This document shows, piece after piece, positions 47,972-59,907 of a DNA stretch of 64,000 nt. Location: NCBI GenBank assembly GCA_008477525.1, contig SPDT01000007.1, positions 434,001-498,000 of the forward strand, read 5' to 3'. The notes beneath the pieces are model-generated. The model had not been told where the DNA came from, made no database searches, and saw nothing but the letters and a program-made list of their open reading frames with translations. The stretch is from Hypomyces perniciosus. Its lineage: Eukaryota > Ascomycota > Sordariomycetes > Hypocreales > Hypocreaceae. The position numbers were made by a program, and so were the translations under genes. Each line of letters starts with the position of its first letter. Position 1 is the first letter of the stretch.

Positions 47972-49114
47972 ATGGCAACTCCACCTCGCCCTCCCAAGCC
48001 GCCGTTTAGCAGCCTGTTTACGCAGATGTATCCTCCTCGGCCGGCCTTCACAGAGAAGGATGTCCCAGACCAGACCGGCAAAGTACGTTGATCCTCCATG
48101 TGCGCAGACCTGAAACTGACTCGAACCTTGCACCGCAGGTCTTCATCGTCACTGGGTCCAACACAGGCGTGGGCAAAGAGGTCGCTCGCATTCTTTACTC
48201 CAAGAACGCCAAGGTCTACGTTGCTGCTCGTTCCGAGGAAAAGGCGCATAAGGCTATCGACGACATCAAGAAGGCTTGGCCGCAATCCACAGGCTCACTG
48301 ATCTACCAACATCTGGATTTGGCCGACCTTTCCACGATCAAGGACTCTGTTGAGCAGTTCAAAGAAAACAAACTGCACGGCCTCATCAACAACGCCGGCG
48401 TCCAGGCTCTGACTGCGGAACCGCCCAACAATGTCACCGCCCAAGGGCACGAGATTCACTTGGGTGTCAATGTGCTGGGCACATTTTTGTTCACCAAGCT
48501 TTTGACGCCCACTCTGGTGGCCACCGCCAAGACTGAGCCGCCCAACACCGTCCGCGTTGTCTGGGTTTCGTCTCTGGGGTTGGAAATGTGCGGCGAGGAG
48601 CATTACGGCATCACCCCCAACTATCTCAAGTACTGGCCTAAATTGACCCCTCTGGAGAGGTATGGCGTCAGCAAGGCAGGCAACTGGCTCTACGGCGTTG
48701 AGTTTGCCAATCGGTACAAGGCCGACGGCGTGGTGAGTGTGCCTTGTAACCCTGGACATCTCCGCTCAGACCTCTACCGTGATAGCGGCACTGTGTTTAA
48801 AGCCCTCCTGAATACCTTCATCGCTTATCCGCCAGTGTATGGTGCCTACACTGAGCTCTACTCTGCATTATCGCCCAACATTACGATGCAGGAGTCTGGC
48901 AGCTGGGGTGAGTGCCACCTCTCTCTCCTCTAATCCGCCGATAAATTGTTTGACTGTCTGATCTTTTTTTAACAATGCAGTGGTTCCATGGGGTCGAATC
49001 CACACTCTCCGGAAGGATCTGGAGGCCGCGAAGAAGGCTGAGGCTGAAGGCGGCAATGGCCACGCCAAGAATTTTTGGGAGTGGTCTGAGGAGCAAGTGT
49101 GCAAGTACACATAA
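47972..49114 (+). CDS. Short-chain dehydrogenase/reductase
   Basis: Classical-fold NAD(P)-dependent SDR of about 330 residues in three exons. Introns run at ~48,084-48,138 (after DQTGK) and from ~48,906 to 48,980 (after ESGSW). The dinucleotide site is TGSNTGVGKE, NNAG is INNAGVQ, the catalytic Ser lies in WVSSLG, and YxxxK is YGVSKAGN. Length and the C-terminal VVPWGRIHTLRKDLEAAKK segment fit the retinol-dehydrogenase/WWOX-like SDRs common in fungi. Substrate is not predictable. No frame break. The start at 47,972 follows a CT-rich leader. The stop TAA ends at 49,114. Confidence 0.88.
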
Positions 49115-50518
49115 AGGCGTAATAGGCAGAGATTTTCTTGCAATAGTTTGTCTACTTTGTGAATGCCAATACAAATGTTTACCTCTTGTCATTAGTCGTA
49201 TTAACATTCGTGCTTATCTAGCCTGTTCACACATGGAGGCACGATTAAGTCGACTTGATCTCCTGTAAGTTTTCCTTGAATCTTCCTTCCTGTCTCTCCA
49301 AGCCACAGGTCACTAAAGGTGGGTATTATCTGTGTACAATTCGGCCAAGGCATGCTAATAAGGTACCTATGTAGGTAGTGTATTAGCAAGTTGGGTTATA
49401 ACACTAATAATACTACCTAGGTACTACGAAGTAGCACTAATAATACATACAGTACGTAGTACAAAGTATAAGTACAGTGGGGAAAAGAAGGTCTCAGTCA
49501 CTTTTGTATGGCAACTCCATAGAAAATTTACTGAAGCTTTTTGCGTGGCACTGTACTAGTACTACGTACTAAATGAAACCAGAGAGGTCGAATTAAGAGT
49601 AAACCCTTTACTTATATAAGCTTAGTGCAGGGTTATGCAGTAACTTGCGAGGCTTGCAATTTAACGAAAAGGTTAACTTAAATTGGTTGGATTCTGCTTA
49701 GCGTTAGCCCGATAGTATAATACTACTACGAAGTACTGCCTTGGTATATCTGTATATATACAGGTATCCTAGTTGCCTGAAAAGAGGAGTATTATAGATT
49801 ACTGTATATAAAGTACCTAGGTAGTTAACGTGTCTTTATTAAAGCCACAATTAGTTGCAGTTATATAAAGGTCAAGTCGGAAAGAAAGGCTATACCTCCT
49901 AACTATTATCCCTGCAATATCATTACATTCCCAAGGCGCTCATTACAATTCGGAAGATCAAGTATTATACTGTGCGGCAGGGGTATAGCCAATTCCAAAG
50001 CGTAGCGTTTCTTCCCGACTTCACCTTTGTACCCAATGCACTGGATTCTACTTCGTACTTGTACTTGTACAGCGGAGGATAACGTGCTCCGTATCATATA
50101 GGAAAAAAGTCAAGCTGGCTGCAAGCCAAGCCCTTGGGGGAAGCAGCAGCCTCACCGACGGAATGTTTGGTAGTATTGGGGCAAACACCCACCACTTGTG
50201 GGCAATGTCAATCTATGTTTTTCTCCCCCCCCCCCCCCCCCCCAGACCTTGAATCTGTCTTATCAAACCCGCTTTTCAGTCTCAGATTTGTCTCGCCCAA
50301 TTTCCGAATCATCCTGGCACTGCCAGTACTACAGCAAGAAGGATTTGCTTCATATCTCTCTGCCTCTCTGCCTCGTCCTTTTGGGTAACAGGCAGAATCT
50401 TCTTTTTGTTCCCTTGCTTTCTGGCTTTCTTACTGGAGGTTCTGCGTCTGGTAAATGTCGCAATTTTCCGGTTCCATTCACAGGTGAAAGCTTTACAACC
50501 GCACAGCGACAAATCACC
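49115..50518. other. Intergenic upstream of the regulator gene
   Basis: About 1.4 kb, AT-rich from 49,370 to 49,900 with repeated CTACCTAGGTA and TACGAAGTA motifs. It contains the 19-base C run at 50,225-50,243 and a pyrimidine-rich leader before the regulator start. No gene is recognised. Confidence 0.5.
50225..50243. repeat. Poly-C tract (19 C)
   Basis: Uninterrupted run of 19 C about 275 bp upstream of the probable start of the Zn2Cys6 regulator. It is prone to length variation in vivo and to miscounting by sequencers. Confidence 0.95.
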
Positions 50519-51847
50519 ATGCCATCGGGAGGTCCTAGTACATCTCTTTTCTCTACCTCGAAGCGTTCAGCGTGTGATCGTTGCCGTAAGCAGAAGCTAC
50601 GCTGCCCTCCGCGACGCCATGAGAAGCAAGACTGCGACCGATGCGCCAGAGCAGGTATTCCCTGTATCACAGGATACACAAAACCGCTGGGACGCATATC
50701 TCTTGGTTGCACCGTTGATACCCGTAATGATACTCCCACCGCTGCTTTTCCTAGCGGCACCAGTTCGGGCTCTTCGGACTCTATGCCCTCTGCTTCGACG
50801 CCAGCAACAACGGAGTCTCTTAGGCCCTGGTGGATTCATGAGCCCAGAGAGAGTGATGAGCTCATGATGAATGACAGCTTGCAGTTTTGGGGATATGACG
50901 ATGCTTATGATAATGACCTCGACAATGCCAGCGATCTACTCCAGAACCAATCCCATTTCGTCACGGCAGGACAAAATCGCCCTGTAACTCCCATTATTGG
51001 CGAGATAGAACTTACTGAACCAAGTCCATCCAATAATGGCGGAAAGGGCTTATTCGCAGCTAAATATGAGCTTCGTCTCTCACAATTCAGTTTTGATCTC
51101 AGCAGACAAATGCATGACTGCATCGCAATGTTCGAGCAGCAGGTATGCATTTCCGCCGACGGTACTGATCTGGAGAACCGGCTGCAACCTAGAGAGACAG
51201 CCTCGGATGACCAAATGTACTCTAACAGCTTTGGGAATGCCCTCCGGAGCACCTCGGAGTTCTTGGATATTTTGCAGTCATATGGTGGTTTGTACTGCTA
51301 TCCGCAAGCTTCGACATCCAAGCTCTCATCAAGTCCTCGACAGTTGCACGGTAATACGACTGAAACACGGCTGCCTGTCAGTGTATCCGTCACGGCCAGC
51401 CTGTTGTCCTCCTACTGCCGCATCGTTGCCATTTTTGATGTCCTTTTTCATCAATTATATACGCAACTATGTAGAGATACTTCTCCATTATGCTGCACGT
51501 TATCTGGTCCACAAACACTGCCAAATCTGCATCTGGCTGGCTTCGAGGTTGAGGAGGGTAGTCTGCAGACCAAAATCCTAATCCAGGCGGTCCAGCATCA
51601 GTTTGAACTCATCGAGAAGAGTCTGGGTCTTCCACCCGAGTTCCGTGTCTCAGATCGCGAAGAAGTCTATCATATGGCAGGGGTGCAAGATGATTGGAGT
51701 AAGGGAATGCTTCAAGCCATGCTAGGCGGGAGGAAGAGCGGCGAAGGGACCAATATCCCAATTTCTGATGACTGTAGTCAAGCAGTAGGATCGTTGGATT
51801 CCTTGAAGAGGAGCATCATCAAGGTGCGGCAATTACTAGCGATATAG
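50519..51847 (+). CDS. AflR-like Zn2Cys6 transcription factor
   Basis: Fungal binuclear zinc-cluster regulator of 442 residues. The DNA-binding domain is near the N-terminus: CDRCRKQKLRC then C-x2-C-x6-C (spacing CX2CX6CX9CX2CX6C). It is followed by a Ser/Thr-rich linker, an acidic stretch around DDAYDNDLDNASD and a C-terminal region with SYCRIVAIFDVLFHQLY resembling the aflatoxin-regulator family. Start: MPSGGPSTSLF at 50,519 lies 17 residues before the first cysteine. The frame is open upstream to an ATG at 50,198, but that extension runs through the poly-C tract and looks like leader. No intron was required. It lies between the SDR and the siderophore NRPS. It could control the secondary-metabolite genes; it is not a GATA or HapX-type iron regulator. 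Confidence 0.85.
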   Translation: MPSGGPSTSLFSTSKRSACDRCRKQKLRCPPRRHEKQDCDRCARAGIPCITGYTKPLGRISLGCTVDTRNDTPTAAFPSGTSSGSSDSMPSASTPATTESLRPWWIHEPRESDELMMNDSLQFWGYDDAYDNDLDNASDLLQNQSHFVTAGQNRPVTPIIGEIELTEPSPSNNGGKGLFAAKYELRLSQFSFDLSRQMHDCIAMFEQQVCISADGTDLENRLQPRETASDDQMYSNSFGNALRSTSEFLDILQSYGGLYCYPQASTSKLSSSPRQLHGNTTETRLPVSVSVTASLLSSYCRIVAIFDVLFHQLYTQLCRDTSPLCCTLSGPQTLPNLHLAGFEVEEGSLQTKILIQAVQHQFELIEKSLGLPPEFRVSDREEVYHMAGVQDDWSKGMLQAMLGGRKSGEGTNIPISDDCSQAVGSLDSLKRSIIKVRQLLAI

Positions 51848-52441
51848 ATAGATACTTGGATACCGACGTTGTAAAGTATATATAGTGCGCGCTTTCAGTG
51901 GCAACGCTGAATTTTAAAGAGGCGATGGGGCGGATGTAAGGGAAATGCATAGTCTCTCTACTTGAAACGGACCTGTCGTTACTTTTATGAGCAGACGAGA
52001 ACCTTTTAAACAAGTTAGGAATATTTGTTTTAGAGAGTACTGAAATGCTCATCATGGTTGTGCTGAGGATGAAAACTGACTGCCCCAGAGAAGTAGTACT
52101 TGAGGATGACGATCATGAGGACATATGCAGCAAATGTTGCGAAAGCGAAAACCTTGAACACGGTGCTGATGATCCAATGGTATCTGCTGTGGGTGGGATC
52201 ATCATCAGAAAATCGCTGGAACACCAGGGGAAGAAAAAGGGGGGGGGGGGTTTGGTTGTTATAGACTCCAAGAAGATGGGGTATAATATCGACAATAGAG
52301 TGGAGACATGAGGGAGTCAAGATGGTCCAGTATGGTCCAGTATGTCACGCCGAGATCAATCTTACTACGAAGTAGACATTGCAATTATATTGTTTACTTA
52401 GGCTCTCGCGGAGACACCACACATTTAGAACCAAGCAATCC
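51848..52441. other. Convergent intergenic region
   Basis: About 0.6 kb between the 3' ends of the regulator (plus) and the SidD-type NRPS (minus). It has a 12-base G run at 52,239-52,250. No gene is seen. Confidence 0.5.
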
Positions 52442-55400
52442 TCATAGTAAACCCTGCGGACCAGTCACAAATCCTTCAATGACAATGGCCAGCTGCTCCA
52501 GTCTCGCCTCCCAAAATTGTCGACGCTCTTCATCAGCCTCAATGCCAATGTAGGTCTTCCCAGACTCCACGAATGATACCACGCGAGGCGGATTTGGTGG
52601 TTCTGAATGAGGAATAGCGTAGTCCACACGGCATTGAGTGCCAGCAAATGGAATTATGTCAAAGTATTCGCGGTCAAGGTGGTTCACAAACAACGGATAG
52701 AAGGCCGTGGTTGCTGGCCAGTTGGTGCACTCTTGTAGGATTTCTTGGAAACCAAGTGTGGCTCTCTGTCGGCCCTCAAGATATTGGTTACTCACGTGGC
52801 TCAGTAGTTGTGTCACTGTCCAGTTGGGCTCGAACTTGACTCGGATTGGCATATACTGGTAGCATGGACCCATAATGCCATCTATGCCAGAAATATCGAC
52901 ATCACGACCGCTAACGATGCCTCCAAACGTAACTTCGGAGACATTAAGGAATTGAGCCATTACCCTGGCCCAGCCGGCAGTGAGAAGAGTTGCTAGTGTG
53001 ATATCGGGAGAACTTTTAGAAACATCGATAGACCTTGTAATAAAGGTAGTCTTGCTGTTAGGATTTGCGGGCGGTATAATTTCTGTTGGCGAGGATCCCT
53101 GAAGAGCAGTGCGCCAAAAGTTCACATTTTCGGGCTTTCTGTCGTGCAAGTATTGCATATAACTGGTAAAAGGTACCGATGAAGGGATTTCCAAGCCTCG
53201 GTATCGCAATTCGAGCTGCCGAAGCAGTTCAGGTAAGGAGATACCATCATATTGGGCGTGAGAGATGCGGATCATGAATGCCTTTTCGTTATTGCCGTGA
53301 AGGACAAAAAGACGGAGGAATGTGTTACCGAAGACGAAAGCAGAATCACTACCGATATCTGCTTTAGCCAGCTCCTTGCAAGATGCATCAACAGAACCTC
53401 CAATGTTGTGCTCCGAGACTGGTACTTTCATACCCTCCAATACCACCTGCAGCGTCCGACCCTGATGCTGGATAAACACAGTACGCAGGATGGGATGCTG
53501 ACAAACTAGATACTCAAAGCTCTCAATAAGTCGTGAGGTGTCGACTGAGTTGTCCAAGTAGAGCATGTTGTATTGGATTGAGCTTCTTGGCGTATTAATT
53601 GATGCGTTGACATCTCGCAGTTGGGGTTCCGTGATGGGCAGAACGTCGAGGACGTTCCAACTTGGGTCTGCCAGATGAGGTCGGACATTTTCCGACAGAA
53701 GGGCATCAACATCCCCCAGTTTCAACAATGAGAACGGAGAATAATGATTGGTAGACTGGTAAGGCTCCGTAGTGATATTAGCAAGCGCGTTGGCCATGTC
53801 TCGTAGCTGCATGTTACGGAACATGTCCGCTACGGACAGTCGATAGCCAGCCCTGCGCAACGCTGATACCATCCTCATGGCAACGATAGAATCGCCTCCT
53901 AGCCTAAAGAAGTTATCATCCAAAGACAACTTGTCCTCCTCTAGCTCCAAGAATCTAGACCACAAAGAGCGAAGCACTCTTTCTTTCTTGGTCATAGGGA
54001 TTGATTTCGAAATGGCATGTCGAAGGGTTGCGAAGGATTTCCGAAGCTCCGTCACTAATGCGAGTGTGACATGTTCCGCCACGCCATTAAGACATTTGAC
54101 ATCTACTGCTTCGCCGCCATCTGTAACCTTTGTGATGGGTATGCATATGGAAGGGATCGCATAAGGCGGCAAGGTTTCAGCCATGGCCTTATTGAGGCCA
54201 ATGATGGCTGTGACGAGCTCGTTTGAGATGGTGTGTGACAATGGGATAGATATGTTACTCCTCTCGATACCCAAGTCAAACATTGGTGTCTCTTTGAGTG
54301 GGCTTTCCTGAACAAATGAAACTACCATGGGTGTCTGATTGGCCGAATTTCTTGGAAGAATGAGTTGACTTGCCACATCAGTGTTGGCAGGGAGCAGTCG
54401 CTTAAGTTCAAGATCAGTTGCTGTGAGGTCGATGACATGGCCATCGATACTCATAAAGGTCTCCTTTCGACCCACGAATACCAAGGTCATATCATCTGTG
54501 TATTTGACCAAGTCTCCTGTGCAATAAAGCGTCCCCTGTCGGCCCGGAACACCCCCTGCTCCCCGCCTGAGCCATTCTGGGGTAGCCACCACATCTGCAG
54601 CTTCTCCTGCAGCTGCGCCTTCTAGGAGAAGCTCTCCAACGGTTCCGATTGGCATGAGAAGGCTCTCATTTGCTGGATGTACAACCCATGGAACGTATCG
54701 GATGATGGGATATTTGTCTCCACTAGAAAGAGAACTTGAAACGTCTGGTGGCGAAAGGGGCACCACCTTATTCGCGTCCCATATCTCGCCAAGTTCCTCT
54801 TCAGTCAAGCATGTGATATTGCTTAGCAAATTGGTTTGATCCCCAAGGAGCTGCGATACGGCACACCCGAATTGTGACAGCACTCGCTGCATTTGTGACT
54901 GGCTTATGAGACGTGAGTCGAAGCTGGCGACCGCACGGAAGCCGTCTTGCTGGAGTGAGCAAGCTAACATAACTGGATAAGAGTTGAAGTGAAGAGCTTC
55001 AAGTGCGGCATCCTGAACACGGAATGCTGGAAGGCCATCATTGTCCATAAACTCTGGTGTGTCTGGTTGCCTTGGCTGAATAACGAGACCCGTTGTGACT
55101 TCGCATGCAATTTGAGCATCCGCACTGAGCCGGCGAATATTTTGAATGCCTAGATGTTCATGTGCGGCTCTGACAACACTCTGCTCTTGTATTGAGCGGA
55201 GAAATCCTTGCACAGAATCGTTGCGGTCAAGGCGTATGCGAACCGGAACAGTTGCTAAGATTGGGCCCTCGATCAGCTCGACACCCGGAATTGGAAGTGC
55301 GCGTCCTGTAAAGGTTTCTCCAAACACCACATCATCACTCATGGCATATTGAGAGGCAACTAATGCCCAGGCTGCTCTTATCACTGTGGCGATTGTGACA

Positions 55401-58400
55401 TCGGACCTGGTGGATTGGTCAATGGAAATGAATCGCTCTACCAGAGAATCCGGCTCAGGAATAAAAGAACGTGACGGCAGAGAAGGAAACTGGGGGGAAG
55501 TTGCCCCCTCGAGCTGCGCTCGCCAGTAGTCCTTTGAGGTCTCTCTCGAAGGCTCAGCTAAGTAGCGAATGAAGTGCTTAAACTCAGCTGATCTTGGCGC
55601 GTCAAGACCCTTGTATGCAGCTTTCGCATGGTCTACAATAAGATCAGTGGACCAACCATCGTAAATGGCGTGATGAGCTGTCCAAACAAAGAAATGTTTG
55701 TCGAGCGTCCTGTCGTCGACGATAGTAAAGCGGCAGAGTGGCGCGCCAACGGACATAGGCACCTTTTTATCCTCCTCTAGGAACGTGTCCAAGCTGGCTT
55801 TGGCATGCTGCCATTCCGTTGCTTGATTCACGACAACTTGCATGAAACCATGTTGCTTAAACTCGACAATACGGGTGCGTAGAATAGCGCTTGCACTGGA
55901 AACTGTATTCCAAGCAGCTTTGACATTGTCTACAGAGGTCCAGTTCGGGATCTCGGCAATTCTCTGTGCAATATAATTTTCTTTCGATCGGGTGTAAAAC
56001 GCCATATGAATCTCCTGCATCGGCGCACAGGGATAGATATCTTCAATCAAGCTTTTGTCACAGCCACATTGCTCCGCCGCCTCTGCACACAAAGCACTGC
56101 GGTCCCAATTCGCATTGAGCAATGAGAACGTAGGCACCTCATTTTCCATCTGCGAGCTGAAATTGGCCGGTTGCATCGTTTTCGCCATGTCTGAGAGTAC
56201 AGGAAAGTTGAAGACGTCCGCAACGCTCATCATAAACCCCTTTTCACGCGCGATCGGTACGAGTTTCATGGCAACAATGGAGTCTCCACCAAGGGTGAAG
56301 AAGTTATGCGTTGTGTTAACCTGGCCTGGTGTAAGTCCGAGCAGGTTACACCAAGAATCGCGCAAGAAAAGTTCCGCTTCCGACTCAGGCTCACTGCCAG
56401 CTGAGGACTCCTGTCCAAGGGAGGGCGAGGGTTGCGTGGACAAGGATATGTCTGCGCCAAGGGAACGCAACGTCTTTCGATCCGTCTTGCCTGAAACAAG
56501 CATCGGTATTCTAGATACACCAATGTACGCTGATGGAACCATGTAAGATGGCATCACCTTGGATAAGTTCTCGTTGAGAGAACCAAGTGTTTCGCGCACC
56601 CGTGACGAAAGCTCGACTTGCCGAGCATCATCGCCGTCGCTTGTGTTTTCGAACTCCGTAGCTTCTTCTCGATCGGCAATGAATGCCACAATCATGGATT
56701 CTTTGCTGTGGTTCCGCGGTGCAATGATCTCTGCAACTACCTCCGTCCCATGTGGAAGCAGGTTCTTGACATGATGCTCAATTTCGCCCAGCTCTACTCG
56801 CTGTCCACGTAACTTGATCTGCGTATCCTTGCGTCCGACAAAAACGAACCCACACTCTCCATCTGGATCATAACGGACCAAGTCTCCGGTCTTGTACAGA
56901 CGTCCACTTCTTCCAGGAACGCCGCCACCGCCGGCGAGAAGCCACGCTGGGTCATGAATGAATGCTGCTGCGGTCTTCTCGGGATCACCAAAGTACCCTT
57001 GGCCAACAACAGGGCCTTCAACTAATAACTCGCCAACGGCTCCCACAGGTACAAGCTTGTTGTGATCATCTGGGTCGACGAGCCATATAACCGCTCCTGT
57101 ACCAGACCCAATGCTGACATATGGTTTACCCGCTGCGCTTGGATTAACTGTACAGCCTATGGTGCACTCGGAAGGGCCGTATCCGACAACAACTCGAGTA
57201 TGTTGACCCCAAATTGATATGTCTCCCGCTGAGCAAGACTCTCCGCCTATTCCTAGGCTATTGAGCGAAGGGATAATATCAGGATCTAGGATACGCGCTA
57301 CCGATGGTGTCATGTTTGCCATGTTGACTTTGAGACGACGAATCGCTCCGCTTAGGTCGTTCATACGATCTTGATCGGTAGGTATACAGAGGCAGCCGCC
57401 ACGAAGAAGAGTACATAGCATGCTATCGATGCTAACATCAAATGCATACGAGGTGAAATCCAGGGCCCGGGCGACACTGGTATAACCAATACCCGTACTC
57501 CGAGCAAGAGCGCTACTCGTGTAGGTCGCATGGGAAATCATGACTCCTTTTGGCATGCCGGTGCTCCCTGAAGTGAAGATGATGTAGAGCAGGGAGTCGG
57601 GGGGCACAACAGGTAGCTCCGTTTGGGGTGTTATAGTAGAGTTTGCTAGCAAGAGTAGCGTGTCTTGATCAACAACCACTATCTGGGCATTAGGAGCAGT
57701 TTCTGCACCAGACGGACCCTGCTGTTTAGAAGTAAGAATGATGGATGCATGAACTTGTTCTGCCATTGTCTGCCGCCTTTGGAGAGGTTGACTCGGATCC
57801 GTTAGCACAAACGCTCCTCCAGCTTTGACAACACCCATAACAGCAATGATTGTCCACCTTGACTTCTCGAAACAGAGTGGCACAATGTCGCCTACATGTA
57901 GGCCTAAACTAATCAGATGGTGCGCAAGGAGCGTAGAGTGCTGGTCGACTTCCTCATAGGTGAAGTCCCCGTCCCACGAGCAGATTGCTGGTGCCTTTGG
58001 TTGCTCGCGCACTTGTTCGGATATGAGATCATGGATGCAGATGTTGGTGACTGGAGGCACATCCTTATTCCAGTGCCATATGACTGAGCGATCCAGGTCG
58101 CCCAGCTGTAGGACAGAGCCAATCGGCGTGTTCACATGCGTCACAGCCGTGTTGAGGATCTCTACAAGGGAGTTGGCGAAGTGATTTGCCAGATACTCTG
58201 CGCCTATTGGCTCTCGCCAGTATGGTCGAACCTGGAGACTTCCGTCTACCAGGACAGCTTGGAGTTGAATGTTTCCCTGCAACGTGCGATCCACTCCCTG
58301 TTAGCCTACCATAAATCATTGAGCATCAATGCAAGAATCCATGCTCTTACCCAGCCCATCGAATGGTCGCCCTCCTCGTTGACATGGTTGGATGTGCCTT

Positions 58401-58785
58401 CTGGCGCACATTCATCATTGAAGAAAAACGTAAAACGATCTGCTGAGATCGGATTATCGGATTGTATTTGCTGATGCAGATACCTCCGAATGTCCTCAAC
58501 TGCTATTGAGACAGAATCGGTCGCGTTCCAGGTTAGCGTCGACGTGTTCAACGCAAAGGTGCGACTCGTGGAGGCTCCAATTTCACTCAAGCCCCATGAA
58601 AATTGAACATGACTTCCATTGCTGTGGCGATAAAGAAGGAGACTCCAGGCTACCAACAGAGCTTCAAGTTCGTGGATATCATGTTGGTGCTCCTTGAGAA
58701 TTGGCACATCATACTGCAGGACCTTCGTTTGTGCCGGCTTGTCTGGTGCCTGGTGCTCAAAACCCACGATGCCCTCTGACTTCAT
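52442..58785 (-). CDS. sidD: SidD/NPS6-type siderophore NRPS
   Basis: NRPS of about 2,096 residues matching the architecture of fusarinine/TAFC synthetases, which join and cyclise three acyl-hydroxyornithine units. Exon 1 is 58,785-58,351, intron 58,350-58,298 (53 bp), exon 2 runs to 52,442 with no frame break. Order: partial C-like leader (~1-200); complete A ([63 protein letters not shown]); T ([12 protein letters not shown]); C ([10 protein letters not shown]); a degenerate A lacking everything before the GELLLEG segment ([25 protein letters not shown]); T ([12 protein letters not shown]); terminal C (SHAQYDGIS). The half-deleted second A domain is a known family trait, not damage. Neighbours sidH-like and sitT-like genes support the call. 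A GATA-type iron site lies 766 bp upstream. Confidence 0.88.
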
Positions 58786-59022
58786 GATCGCAATCTTCCC
58801 TTATCACTAACACGGAGATTTGAGCTGTGAAGGGACTTTGCACATGTATACGATTGCGAGTCAGAGCACGAGTTTGCGTTCAACCATTATGTCTAAAACG
58901 GCCTCACCACTCCCGAAATGCATCCACTCTTTACTGGTCACGTACATACATATGGCCGTCCGCTATCGGCCGATCATGAATTAGCTGCAAGATCCCAAGT
59001 CAACATAACCACACTTGCACGG

Positions 59023-59031
59023 ATCTGATTA
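59023..59031 (+). promoter_or_regulatory. Near-match iron GATA site
   Basis: ATCTGATTA, one base away from the ATCWGATAA consensus of SreA-type iron repressors, 238 bp upstream of the NRPS start. Weak on its own. Confidence 0.3.
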
Positions 59032-59550
59032 CGTATGGAGAAATATTTATCTCTCATACTACTACGTACTAGGTAGATCATCACGAAAGCTGGTGTAGGG
59101 ACCGCTACTACCGTACTTTGGAAGAGGAGGGAGTGTGATCTGTAGTGTTCGGTTTATTAAAAATGGCGCATTCACAAGAAGTACCTGACCCCACAAAAAG
59201 GGTCCCGCTGCAGATCAGTCCCCCAGCAAATTAAGGATCCGAAAGGGGTAGATCAAAATTTGTTAATGTTACGTACGGGGTGTTTTTTTAATATGAGTCA
59301 CGAACTCTCCGTTTATATTGCTGTGGGAACATTCAACATAGTACATACTGAATTTAGACCTTGTGTCCGGTCCTGCGAACGACGCTATAAGCACTAATGC
59401 GTCAGTAGTTCATATTTGATTTTATTATTAATAAGAGTCTAAAACCTTAGTACCTAGCTCGCCCATTCGGCCCTGTCCGCCCATTCAGAGAACTCCGTAG
59501 AATGGATTTCATTAGCGTGGATGATGACAGTCTAAGATGCAGATGAGGCA

Positions 59551-59559
59551 TTATCTGAT
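59551..59559 (-). promoter_or_regulatory. Iron-responsive GATA site ATCAGATAA
   Basis: Plus strand TTATCTGAT, i.e. ATCAGATAA in the direction of the NRPS, an exact match to the ATCWGATAA element bound by SreA/Urbs1-type GATA repressors of siderophore genes. Another GATAA core follows at 59,566-59,570 on the plus strand. The function is inferred from the family and gene context. Confidence 0.6.
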
Positions 59560-59907
59560 CTGATTGATAAAAAGGACCGTACATACAATAGAGCGTCTAA
59601 CAAACAAGCCTGTTGAACATAATAACAGCTAAGCTAGGATTAGTGCAAGGACGGGTTTGGTGACATTATGGGCTAGACGTCCCAAATGCTCCATTTTAAA
59701 GGCAACGTGTGAGGAAATGCCACAGCACCAGAGGCACCGTGAAGAATTTTGCCTAACGTTTTGTACGCTACAAATGTTAGGTAGATAGAAGTCCTCGGAC
59801 TTGGAAACTACGCATATCGAGAAGAGTCCAACTCACAGGGTTCAGCTTGAATGCCATTGACGAATCTCTAGTTCAACCCATTACTATCTAGATATCCTAC
59901 CAAATTA

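Larger units (their letters stand above)
58786..59907 (-). promoter_or_regulatory. Promoter region of the SidD-type NRPS
   Basis: About 1.1 kb between the NRPS start and the 3' end of the upstream enoyl-CoA hydratase gene, transcribed in the same direction. It contains an exact iron-GATA consensus (59,551-59,559), a close variant (59,023-59,031) and other GATA cores. No coding sequence is seen. Confidence 0.6.

Noticed and set aside
52442..55000. Deleted adenylation core in the siderophore NRPS as a sign of damage
   Set aside because: A degenerate second A domain between C and T is a normal trait of SidD/NPS6-type enzymes, and the frame is intact.
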